Source of the DNA: Intoshia linei
Lineage: Eukaryota > Orthonectida > Rhopaluridae
NCBI GenBank assembly: GCA_001642005.1
Contig: LWCA01000446.1
Span: forward strand, 1 to 27,213
DNA: 27,213 bases
Direction: 5' to 3'
Under the pieces are notes generated by a model, which saw only the letters and a program-made list of their open reading frames with translations, was not told where the DNA came from and did no database searches. How positions within the stretch are numbered: the stretch's first letter is position 1; every line of letters starts with the position of its first letter. A program made the translations under genes and the position numbers. Positions 17,873 through 27,213 of this stretch are shown one piece after another.

Positions 17873-20800
17873 TGTTTTGTTATCGTCCACTTTAATAATA
17901 TTATCAACACAAACTCCACAATAATCGTCCACAAAACAGGCGAGCAACTTTTCTTTATCCGACGAATTATATCCATTTATCAAATCCACTAAATTAACAC
18001 TATTAATAATAATCGATAAATACATATAAAATGGATGGAAAATTTCTGAAAAATTCCATTTTACCAATGCTTAGAAAAGATATTTGCTGTTCCTAGAACT
18101 TAATCACTTTTATCAATGCATTTGTAAAAATTTATGATCTTTTAAAAAATGAATGGATATATTATTTGGAAATGTTCGATAAAGTAGAATTAATCATAAA
18201 AGTAGGAACAAGTATTTTTCAACGAAAGAAAATACAATGTAGTGTCGCAATTATGATATAAGACTGTAATTATAAATGGTTAATATTACAAATAATGAGC
18301 AGTAAAGTAAATTCTAACAATCAATAAAAAGTGGACCTTTAATAATTTTAACATGTACGGTACGGGAATTTTACATACCGGTTTAAGCTCCAGGTGATCG
18401 TATATAATAAATAACGATTAATATCACATATTTTGCCTATTATTTAGATCCGATTCTACCAAGCTCGAGAACATCCAAATTTAAAAAATAGGCACATAAA
18501 AAAAAAAGCTCGCAAACAAATTGAAGTGTCATATAGATTCTAACCACCTCTCCAAAGATCTTGACATGAAATTTTTAATTACAATAGTTAACAAACAAAA
18601 TAGGTATGATATACAATAATATAATTTTTAAAGCCTAATTTGGAAAATGAGGTCCCATTTTACAAAGATTTCATTGAGGCCCCGAAGGGGCACCTCGGGT
18701 ATGGTAAGTTGGCATTGATATTAATTATATTTTTTCTGAAAATATTACTCTCTTCAAATTCATAAGAATTTGGAAAAATGTAGTCACCAAATAATATTGA
18801 AAAGTTGACCAATTTATCATCTTTATCTGTATCATTATAAAATTGCCAGTCAATTGATATATCTAAAAATTTAAATTAAACTGTGAATAAAAAATTAAAT
18901 GTGAAACAAAAATAAGATAAATTTTTTTCATTTACAATGAATTAATTAAATAGTTAACTATAATTAATAATTATTAAATAGATCTTTATAATAGTTGTAC
19001 TTGTAGTCAATACAATATTTGTAGAGTCTTGTTTGGCTCTCGAGAATTTAATAACACCTATTTGTTTCTCTTTGAAATACGAGACTAATCAAAAATTATT
19101 TAATGGGGCATGTGAAATATTTTTTTGAATGTGATGGTTCATTCTGACAATAATTTGAGGATTTTCTGATTTAAAATAAAATGTATAATCATAAAAATTA
19201 TAAATATACATTTTATTAGTACTTATTAATAATAGCTCATATTTACATGAATTTGATGTATTGGTTAGTTTTATGCTACGTTTAACTACACCATCATAGG
19301 ATAACATGCTACCAAATCGTATAATTGGAATATTTGTATTTAATTTTGATTGAATCGTTTTTATAACATTTTCACTGTTAACCAAATTGACTGAAATCAC
19401 TTTTTCTTCCAAATCGGCAATCTAAATATATCAATGTCATTTTTATTTTAAAATTGGAGCATGATGAAATAAAAGCTGGTAAAGTAACGTAACTTGAATT
19501 CAATTTATTATAATTATCTAACATGTAAATTTAGAATTTAAGGTTAACGTGTCCAACTGATCTGACGGATATACCATTAATTTTATAATTACTACGTAAA
19601 AATGAAACATTTTTATGCACATTGTATTAAGGCATGTTTAGAACAACAAAAAATACCTGAACCCTTAATTTATCATCATATACGCCAAACATGTCACATA
19701 TTGGAACAATTTTTATTTCTTTTTTTTCAAATGGGAAAAGAATGTCTGAATCGTATTCCATTATGAAAACGACACCATAAGTAGTTTTAATATTTCGATC
19801 TAAATGCAATTTAAAACATTTATAGGTTTACATGTGAGTTTTAATGGTAAATGTATGTTTAATTCGATTTTTATATATAATTAAAATGTACCATTTTTAT
19901 TAATATCCTTGTAGACATATTTTACATGTTTTAAAATATTTTTTCTAAAAATATTTAATAAATATAATAATAAATATGATTAATATATTGGAAAATGTTC
20001 AATTAATTTTTTCAAACTATGTTTTTGTACATTTTATTTCTAACTTGTAATAATTGATAAATAGTGGCGGTTCGTCATAAAAGACTGCAGGGGTGCAGCC
20101 CCTCCAGAATTTTAACCAATTTAAAAAATAATTATTTACAAAATTCTAATTTTATATAACAAGTCAATACATAAAATTCAATTTGTAATTTCTATTAACA
20201 ATTTTAACGATACTATTACTGAAGAGTTTGTGAAATCAAAAAACCATCGAATGAAATTTATATATAAATAAATTTTTTTAAATAATATTTATTTTTTTTG
20301 CAGTCCCACCAATTATTTTATCTACGAGCCGCCACTGTTGATACATATAAATTTTTTGTTTTTTTCAATTAGAAAATTGTATTAGTTTCAATACCCATAA
20401 ATGCAATTTGACAGAGCCGAACCTACTGTATTCCGATATCTCTCTTCGGAAAGGGTAAGGGAGTTCGACGAAATGTTTGTAAAATTTTTACATCATTTTT
20501 ACAAATATAGGATTTAAAAAAATATATCTTGAAAATCATAACTACAGGGTGATTGATAAGTAAGTAAATAAAGTAAAGTTGATAAGTAACGCCCGATTTC
20601 TATTTTAAAAACTTTGGGGTTTGAACATTGTCATAGAAAAGGAACTAGACCTTCTAGGAGTTATGGTCTGGTGTGCGATCTCTTCATCAGGAATCATTGG
20701 ACCTTTCGTTTTTGATACTACAGTAACTTCACAATCTTACCTGGAAATGCTGCAAGAACAACACCAATAAATAATGTTTCAGCAAGATGGCGCTTCGGCC

Positions 20801-23800
20801 CACTATGGTAGAGTGGTGCAATAATGGTTAAATGAAAAGTTTGGCAAAAGGTGGATTGGCCGTCGCGGCTTCATCGAATGGCCACCCAGATCTCCAGATC
20901 TTAGTCCATGTGATTTCTTCTTATGGGGCTTTTTGAAGGATCGTGTCTACAGGAGGAACCCAAGAAGCATCGAAGAATTGAAAAACACAATCACAACGGA
21001 GATTTCAGCAATCGACGCGAATATTTGTCAAACGGTGTGCCGCTCGATGACTGATCGTTTGCGACGTTGCCTGGTAGCTAAAAGTCGGAAGTTCGAGCAT
21101 TTGAGTCGAACAGACTGAGGTTCGTTCTTGAAACTTTTTATTTATTCTTTGTTATTGTTAAATACATTCTTAATCAATTATCTAATACACTTGTATTCGT
21201 ATTTGTATTATTCGTCCTTGTATAACTTTCTTAGAATCTGACATTTTGCCGCATTATGTGGAATTTAAAATCGGGCGTTACTTACCAATCACCCTGTATA
21301 TAGTGTGGTAAATTAAAAATATCAAGTTAAGACCTTCCAAGGTTCAAGGCCTTTTAGGTTTGATATGACCACATAACACTACGCAGCGTTTACGAAATTT
21401 TTGTTACTAATATATTTTTCATTTTCGGCGGTGAAGCGAGCTTGATAGTTGTGGCTCTGCACCTTGATATGCAGTAAATTAACATTTAGATTACATTACA
21501 AAGAATTAAAATTTACTCTTTAGGTGTCAGTGTAATATTTTCATCGAGCTCAAAATAATTTTCATTATTAAAATGAAAATTTTCAAAAAGTAATTGAAAT
21601 TTTGAAGCGATTGCACTGTGGTTTGTTAATATTAAATTGATGGGTTGATAAGAATTTCCAGTCTTGATAAAATGTATTTCTTCATTAGAGCTAACGATAT
21701 GATTTAATTTATTGTAATAATAATAAAATTTACGCACCAGTAATTTAATCATGTACTATACGAGCGGTTCCCAAATGGGGGTCCCAGAAATTATTTTGGG
21801 GTACCAGTTCGCTGATACATAATTCTTTATATTTATTTATTATGTATTTATTTATAGTTTAGTGCATGTTAATTTAAGATTCCATATTAATATAGGTACG
21901 TCTCTATTCTGTCAGTTCAATAATTAAATGTTTTTCATATATCCATTTTTAGTGAAGTAAAGTTTTAACTATAAATATTTATTTAAATTTTCAATAAAAT
22001 TATTTTTGAGTTTAGAGGTATCAACTGTGAAGTATGTTGGGAATCGCTGTATTATACGTTTGTTATAATCCAGTTAGATATTACCTGGAGTCGATAATTT
22101 CCAATGAATAGTCTATATATTTTACTTTTCCGGTAATAATAAAAAAAATAGGAATACTTTCATCACCAATGTAGCATCTTATTATTTCGTTTAATTCTAT
22201 GTTCTAAAAATTATATTTTTTTGTTTTTGATTATACAGTGATTATAATAATTTAAAGTTTTAAACAAACCTGTTGATTAATCGTAATTTCTATATCAATT
22301 TTTTGAGATTGATTTGAACATAGAGTTCCTTCATTAGGTTGTATAGTTAATTTATCAACTAATTTAGATTGATTTGCATAAATCTAAATAATATTAATTT
22401 TTTTGAATATTTTAGAGAAATATAATAAATAATAAATAAAATTAACCAATTTATAAGTCGTATCAATTGGCGAGAAATTATTTAATACAGTTGAAATACT
22501 ACAAGGGGTATCTCTAAATCCATCGATAATGTTTACAGTTGTAGGGGTTATTATCAAACTTGCCTGATTTACTCGACAATTTACAGTAAAGTATCTAAAC
22601 GTTATCAATAATACCAATAAATTATAATATATATTACGAAAAAATTATATCTTGATGAAAAACTTTAAAATGAATGGAATATTTGCCAGTTTCTTTAAAT
22701 TTAAAATGAATCAAAATATCTTGTTGCCATTCGTTCAAAAAATAGCCATTGTTTGGTGTAATATTTATATCCTGTTTAATCATTTAAAATAAAATAAACG
22801 ACATTAATATAGTAAATTAATAAAAATCAACACAAATAAATATTATATAATTTTTTAGGTTATCCTAAGGGGAGACATGTCCCACATTTAGGAACGGCTC
22901 AGTAAATAAGAGGTAAACTAAAAATTACAACTTTTTTTTTCATATCATCTAACGTTTCAATGTTCCATTTTGATTGAATTTTCTTTTTGTTTAAAATAAC
23001 CAATTTAGTTGAAAATGTTTTTTTAATTTCCAAAATGTTCATATCAATTTTACTGGGCATGGGAATAATATCAGGACTCTATAAATGATATAATTATAAT
23101 AACAATTATAGTATATTCATGCAGGGGTCCTTATCTTTTTGACAGATGGGCACATTTTCTAATTTTAATAGTTCCGTGGGTACGAAATTTATTCTTTACT
23201 GATATATAAAATTAAATGTCTTTGACATATATTCTATGTGTGGTACCGTTTAATTAAAAAATTAACCACTTTAAAATTAAAAAACCACAATTTCTAATAC
23301 ATTTTTTCAAGTCATGTTTTATCACATTTACCTAAATGAACATTTTTTAAAAGTAAAAGAGTCCTAGAATTTTAAAAAACAAATTTTGGGACAATTTTAA
23401 AATAATTTTTAATCTACAAGAATTTATAGTTTACATTACAATAAATTTGATAGTAACAATGAAATATTTTTTTTAAAAAAAACTTAATTACGAAGACGAG
23501 GGTGAGGAGTCATGTATTTCCGTAAAATACTACATTATAATTAAATATTAATACCAAAAATATAGCTTGAATAGGTAAATAAAAATTATTTTGATATTTT
23601 TGATCCGAGCTTTTTATTTGGTATTTTAATTTTTTGTACATTTTACTGGGTTTGGTGGATGAGATACATATTTCGTAAACGCATGTTTCCAGTTTTTCTA
23701 ATTTATTTATAAAATAGAATTGATTGCATAAAATATTCATATATAACATTTATCGTCAACATAATGTCACATTATGTACAATATTAATATACTTATAACT

Positions 23801-25592
23801 TAAATCATGGGTAGGCAACCTTATTATGGTAACCGGCCGGACACATTAAAAATCTACAACTCACTGTTTAACAGTGACTGTTATTTAGTAAATGACAGTG
23901 GAAATAAAAATAAAGTAAATAAAGTATTCACAATTTCTGAATTTAAAAACTAAGATTTTTTTTTACTTTTTTATTGAAAATCTAAAATCTAGGCTTCAAT
24001 TTCAGAAATTGATATCTTCCTTTTATGTCAATATCAAACCATTAGTCTACTAAATGTTAGCCGTTATTTAGAAATCTCTAGGGGGTCAGCGAAAATTTTT
24101 ATGTGCGATAAGAGGTCAGTAGAGTTTCAAGTTTAATAACCAATTATATACTATTTAATTTTAATTTAAAATGTAATTATCACAATGTAAATGACGAACA
24201 TTTTAGGAATATGCAGAATTAAGGTAAACCACTAGCTATGTTGTTGGTAGATATAAAAATTTTTGCAAGAACGGCCTGCAAAATTTCTAAATTAAATGTT
24301 TTGACCCAAAACTCAATTTTTTTGAAAAAGTCTGATCTACCGAATTATTAAATATTAATTTGTTAAACATTTTTAATAAATAAATTACAGCATTCAAAAA
24401 TTACCTAATTGTCCATTTTGAGGAGAAATATTTATAATGTAGTCATCTTCACAAAATTCCCAATCAAATATTATATTTGATTCACTTTTGTTTATAACCT
24501 AAAATATAGAGTACATTATAAAATTTATGACTCTATAATATCGAAAAGTGATTCCAGACGTGACTCATATAACTGTAGTTATTTTAAACTTGAAGTTTAA
24601 AATTACATTTTGTGTAGTTACAAAAAAAATTATATAAATATTTATTAGTTTCGGTTTGAAAATTTAAATTGATGCAATGTGTATTAATTAAATTTAAATT
24701 TGTATTTACAAATACTATTATTACTATATCAAATTAATAAAATTTAACATTTTACTCACTAATTATTGATTAGGTATATAGAAATTGAGATATCGAATGG
24801 GATATGGCAGAGCCGAACCTAGTAAGCTCGAAGCCACCGCCCTAATAAACATTTTCACAGACAATTTGAAATTTTATATACCTTAACAACTTCTCTAAGA
24901 CTCTTGAGTTGACATTTTAAATTTAACACACAAAATAAAGTAGTTATGATATTCGAGAATTTGTTTAATGTTTAATTTGGTAATATGAGTTCATAATGTT
25001 ATAAAAATTTCGTCGATGCCCCGAAGGTGCGTCTCGAGTACAATAGGTTCGGCACTGGGATACGGCACGGTCCGTAAAATTATCGTAACAAAATCAGCCG
25101 TATGCTTGCTCGGGACGGTAATACCGACTTGGTATATATTTCTTCGTAATTTTATTGACCAAAATATAATATACAAAAGTTGAAATTAATAAATTTTGTA
25201 CATAATTAAGAAAAAATCAATTTTAATAACTTAATTGGTAATAATTAATCGATATTCAATCAAATAAAGTGAGCCATAATTTAATAATGACTTCAAATTA
25301 TGTTTAAAAAAAATTCAAAATATTTTAATATATAATAATAACCAGTAAATTCCCCCTACTCGAAGTGCTAAGTACCGAAGAGCGCAGTTCCATATTTATA
25401 AAACTGTAAAAATGTAAAATAACATTAGAAACAATTTTAATACATTAAATGATAAACATACCCTAAAATACAATTTTTCAGTCGTGTTAATGGGGATTTC
25501 GTTTGGAACATAAATTTCTGGTGGTACAAATTCAATTTCATATGGAACGCAACTACCCATTATATTTATACTGTTCAAAATTGTTAAATTTT
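17873..25592 (-). CDS. Multi-exon axonemal-type protein with tandem ASH/MSP domains (partial)
   Basis: Fourteen exons join with matching phases: 25592-25462, 24498-24405, 23697-23555, 23078-22929, 22771-22638, 22594-22447, 22383-22270, 22203-22085, 21690-21517, 19944-19892, 19799-19657, 19421-19247, 18862-18749, 18045-17873. They encode about 620 aa. At least five ASH-type beta-sandwich repeats are seen, marked by openings such as VPYEIEFVPPEIYV and IIRFGSMLSYDGV, an N-x-S strand before W (IIFDWEF, SKWNIE, SIDWQFYND), the P--G turn (ISPQNGQL, ITPNNGYF, IQPNEGTL) and closing strands such as FFIITGKV. This is the architecture of ciliary proteins (CFAP47, DLEC1, HYDIN, CFAP65); CFAP47 or DLEC1 fit best, but the choice is uncertain. 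The role would be in axoneme or central apparatus assembly, in an insect mainly in sperm or sensory cilia. No start was found; the first exon begins at an acceptor, so the 5' end lies beyond the window or in unseen exons. Confidence 0.87.
18445..18717. mobile_element. hAT-like MITE family C, copy 1
   Basis: The left end TTAGATCCGATTCTACCAAG and the right end (reverse complement CAATGCCAACTTACCATACC) match the family C copy at 24808-25057, as does the internal gccccgaaggggc box. The flanks ctattatt and atattaat agree at 6 of 8 positions as a decayed target duplication. It lies in an intron. Confidence 0.75.
20062..20337. mobile_element. 276-bp hAT-like MITE
   Basis: The ends are inverted: TAGTGGCGGTTCGT at the left, and CAGTGGCGGCTCGT in reverse complement at the right. 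The 8-bp flanks ttgataaa (20054-20061) and ttgataca (20338-20345) match at 7 of 8. The interior carries a short gc-rich hairpin (aggggtgcagcccct). There is no coding sequence. Ends of the CAGTGGCGG type with 8-bp duplications are typical of hAT derivatives. Confidence 0.9.
20545..21296 (+). mobile_element. Internally deleted mariner-like element (752 bp)
   Basis: It is flanked by TA on both sides (20543-20544 and 21297-21298). The terminal repeats begin CAGGGTGATTGATAAGTAA at the left and CAGGGTGATTGGTAAGTAAC at the right, then share CGCCCGATTT. The left repeat carries an extra stretch of about 26 bp that repeats TTGATAAGTAA. A complete element of this type would be about 1.3 kb; the 5' half of the transposase is deleted. 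It was inserted into a family C MITE, so it is the younger of the two. Confidence 0.92.
20657..21118 (+). pseudogene. Mariner transposase remnant (C-terminal half)
   Basis: One frame runs from GVMVWCAISSSGIIGPF to the stop at 21116-21118, broken by two TAA codons at 20768 and 20822. The second catalytic Asp is present in QQDGASAHY and the third in the SPDLSPCDFFLWG box. The region with the first Asp is lost in the deletion. The tail (LKDRVYRRNPRSIEELK) is typical of insect mariner-class transposases. It cannot make an active enzyme. Confidence 0.93.
21762..22049. mobile_element. 288-bp hAT-like MITE
   Basis: The left end GAGCGGTTCCCAAATGGGGG and the right end (reverse complement CAGCGATTCCCAACATACTT) are inverted repeats of the 'ggttcccaaa' hAT type. 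The flanks tactatac (21754-21761) and tattatac (22050-22057) match at 7 of 8. It lies in a 394-nt intron, 35 bp from the neighbouring exon. Confidence 0.85.
23340..23420. repeat. Isolated unit of repeat family A
   Basis: The box gtcctagaattttaaaaaac and its surroundings match the tandem units at 11826, 11950 and 12077. It is a single copy inside an intron. Confidence 0.5.
24808..25057. mobile_element. hAT-like MITE family C, copy 2 (250 bp)
   Basis: The ends are CAGAGCCGAACCTAGTA and, in reverse complement, CAGTGCCGAACCTATTGTA. The flanks ggatatgg (24800-24807) and ggatacgg (25058-25065) match at 7 of 8. This is the best-preserved of three family C copies, all inside introns of the same gene. 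Confidence 0.9.
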
Positions 25593-26393
25593 CTAAATTG
25601 AAAAAAAATAATTTTAATCATAAATTATATAAATTTAATTAAAATTAAAATGAACGCTAAACATAGATTTCTGATATTTCTTTATATAAAAACAAAATAA
25701 TTTTTATTAGAAAATTTTTTTCAAACTGCACATGTGCTAGGGGTTATTTTAAGTGGGTAGTTTTAAAAAAAATTGCTCGCAAAAATAATTTTATAAAATT
25801 AAATTATTTGGTCATTTTAATCTATTATTAGAATCAAAACACAGATGATACAATAATATTTTGGAAAAAAATTATAAATCAACCAAAAATATAGAAACTG
25901 ATATATTAACACTTTCAATTTTTGAGAACCACCGGTGGTACTCAGTAAATATAGTTTGTCAGAATTTATTTACGCTTTTAAAATTTGATTTTTTTAAATC
26001 TATAATCTTTTTTTTATTATTCAAAAGTAAAGATTAAATTTATCAGTCCTAAAGAAAAAATGTACATATTAATTAAAGATTAGTCATATTCAAATATTAG
26101 ATTGTTTGAGATAGCATAAATTCAAATTGAATTGTCGATGTGTAGTAAAAATCACAACATTTCTATAACTGTGAAAGGGTTAAGGAAATTTTTGTAATAA
26201 TTAACTTTTTTCAAATTGATGTGTAGTTGTTAAAATATGTTAAAATAACGCCTGGTGTGTCCCTAAAAAAAAGTTTGACTGTCACTGACATAATGTTTAC
26301 AATTTTTTTAATTTACTCATTATTTGTATTGGTACTAATTGTAATGTTGCTCTCTATGTGTAATGGTTGATGTATCAAAAATGGGAGATAATA
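25593..26393. other. AT-rich stretch, no supported gene
   Basis: This lies upstream (5') of the first recognised ASH-gene exon and is presumably its intron. No convincing further exon, promoter or repeat was found. Confidence 0.5.
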
Positions 26394-26549
26394 CAGTGCC
26401 GGAAAAAAGTCACCAATGAATGTTTTAGAATTTGATAAATAATTATAATATTATATTGTATATATTTAATGTTTTTAATGTATATTGAGTTATAACTCAA
26501 AAATTAGTGAATTGATTTTAAAAAGTTAAAAAATATTGACTAAACAAAT

Positions 26550-26575
26550 AAACTATCTATTATAATAGATAGTTT
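26550..26575. repeat. Perfect 26-bp palindrome
   Basis: The arms read aaactatctatta and its exact complement, with no spacer. It lies within the Tc1-like element, between its terminal repeat and transposase remnant. Confidence 0.9.
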
Positions 26576-26837
26576 GTATAATTATGCAACTGAATGCCAT
26601 TATCTGTGGTTGCTTATAATATCATTGTTTGTGTAGTTAAAAATTATTATTCAATATTTTATCGATCAAAAGTTTTGAGCCACCTACAATTTTGTGATAG
26701 ATAAACTTGTATCTATTTGAAATCATAAAATTAGAATTTTTAAAATTAACATAATGGCACGGATATTTTTCGAAATAAGAAAAAATATAATTAGCCTCCA
26801 TCAAAAATAAATTTCTCAACGTAAAATTGATATAGAC

Positions 26838-27213
26838 TGCGGGGTTTTAAGGAGCTCAGTTCAGGGAATCATTAAAAAATTCAAGAATCAAAAATTCGTC
26901 ATAGATATGCCCGATCAGTACGTTCATGCATGTTATCGGTAAGAGATGAACGACGTTTATGCAAAGAGTCTCGTATATTCCTAGGTAAAAATGTGAAAAA
27001 AGACTCACTGGGATCTTCAGTTAGCATGTCCACTGAAACAGTAAAACGATATATCAGAAATAATGATCTATGAGGAAGAATATCAGCCAAAAAGCCATTC
27101 CTATCTAAACCTAACATAAAAAAGAGATTGTTATGGTGTCAATCTCACCTAAAATAGATCAATTTAGATTGGAATAAGGTGTTATTTACGGATGAAAGTA
27201 AAATACAACTATT
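26838..27213 (+). pseudogene. Tc1-family transposase pseudogene (5' half)
   Basis: Described with the element. It is at least one frameshift and two stop codons away from an open frame. The DNA-binding helix-turn-helix region and the first catalytic Asp (FTDESK) are recognisable; the rest lies outside the window. Confidence 0.85.

Larger units (their letters stand above)
20412..21459. mobile_element. hAT-like MITE family C, copy 3, split by a mariner
   Basis: The left end CAGAGCCGAACCTACTGTAT and the right end (reverse complement CAGAGCCACAACTATCAAGC, then the ccaccgcc-like box) match family C. The element is interrupted at 20545-21296 by a mariner; without it and one TA the length is about 294 bp. 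The flanks caatttga and caccttga agree at 6 of 8. Confidence 0.8.
26394..27213 (+). mobile_element. Decayed Tc1-like transposon, cut by the window edge
   Basis: It starts after TA with CAGTGCCGGAAAAAAGTCAC, the consensus start of Tc1-type terminal repeats. The transposase remnant is on the plus strand: a helix-turn-helix piece (GVLRSSVQGIIKKFKNQK) in one frame from about 26838, then after a frameshift near 26920-26930 a second frame (SVRDERRLCKESRIF ... STETVKRYIRNN) to the first catalytic motif FTDESK at about 27190. Two in-frame stops follow 'NNDL' and 'SHLK'. It continues beyond 27213. Confidence 0.88.

Noticed and set aside
23807-24130. Possible hAT element starting at the gtaggcaacctt sequence
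   Set aside because: No inverted partner end or target duplication could be found.
1-27213. tRNA or rRNA genes and CRISPR arrays
   Set aside because: No cloverleaf-like or rRNA-like sequence and no regularly spaced direct repeats were recognised on reading; a covariance-model scan was not possible.

Overview
This window looks like a piece of an AT-rich arthropod (most likely insect) nuclear genome. The evidence is split genes with short introns (37-120 nt in the compact genes, longer elsewhere), AATAAA signals, conserved eukaryotic housekeeping proteins, and mariner, Tc1-like and hAT-type DNA transposon remnants. I see nothing bacterial or viral. The species cannot be named from the sequence.

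Region 1 (1-6.6 kb) holds a small family of unrecognised multi-pass membrane proteins. Two divergent paralogues of 231 and 195 aa lie head to head (954 bp and 1289 bp loci at 874-1953 and 2279-3567). Each has two exons split by a phase-1 intron at the same aligned position. The short intergenic axis contains perfect palindromes. A third, single-exon gene (507 aa, 5049-6572) may be a distant member. The cluster is flanked by direct copies of an interspersed repeat (family A) and contains a foldback element with arms of about 110 bp.

Region 2 (8.0-10.8 kb) is a gene-dense island of four conserved genes: ribosomal protein eL34 (-), a survivin/deterin-like BIR protein (-), a TMEM258-like oligosaccharyltransferase subunit (+) and RNA polymerase subunit RPB8 (+). 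The BIR and TMEM258 start codons face each other across 75 bp. The eL34 gene has a 14-nt exon, and the BIR gene has introns of 37 and 38 nt.

Region 3 (10.8-17 kb) is repeat-rich. It carries a small secreted-protein gene (+, 177 aa, 15109-15699), a short plus-strand coding fragment near 13.9-14.2 kb, and minus-strand exons that look like the distal part of a large gene.

Region 4 (17.8-25.6 kb) is that large minus-strand gene. Fourteen exons join in phase and encode at least five tandem ASH/MSP-type beta-sandwich domains, the architecture of ciliary/flagellar axoneme proteins (CFAP47, DLEC1, HYDIN class). Its 5' end was not found. Its introns are packed with hAT-like MITEs that have 8-bp target duplications. 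One MITE is split by an internally deleted mariner. The right edge (26.4-27.2 kb) is a decayed Tc1-like element running out of the window.
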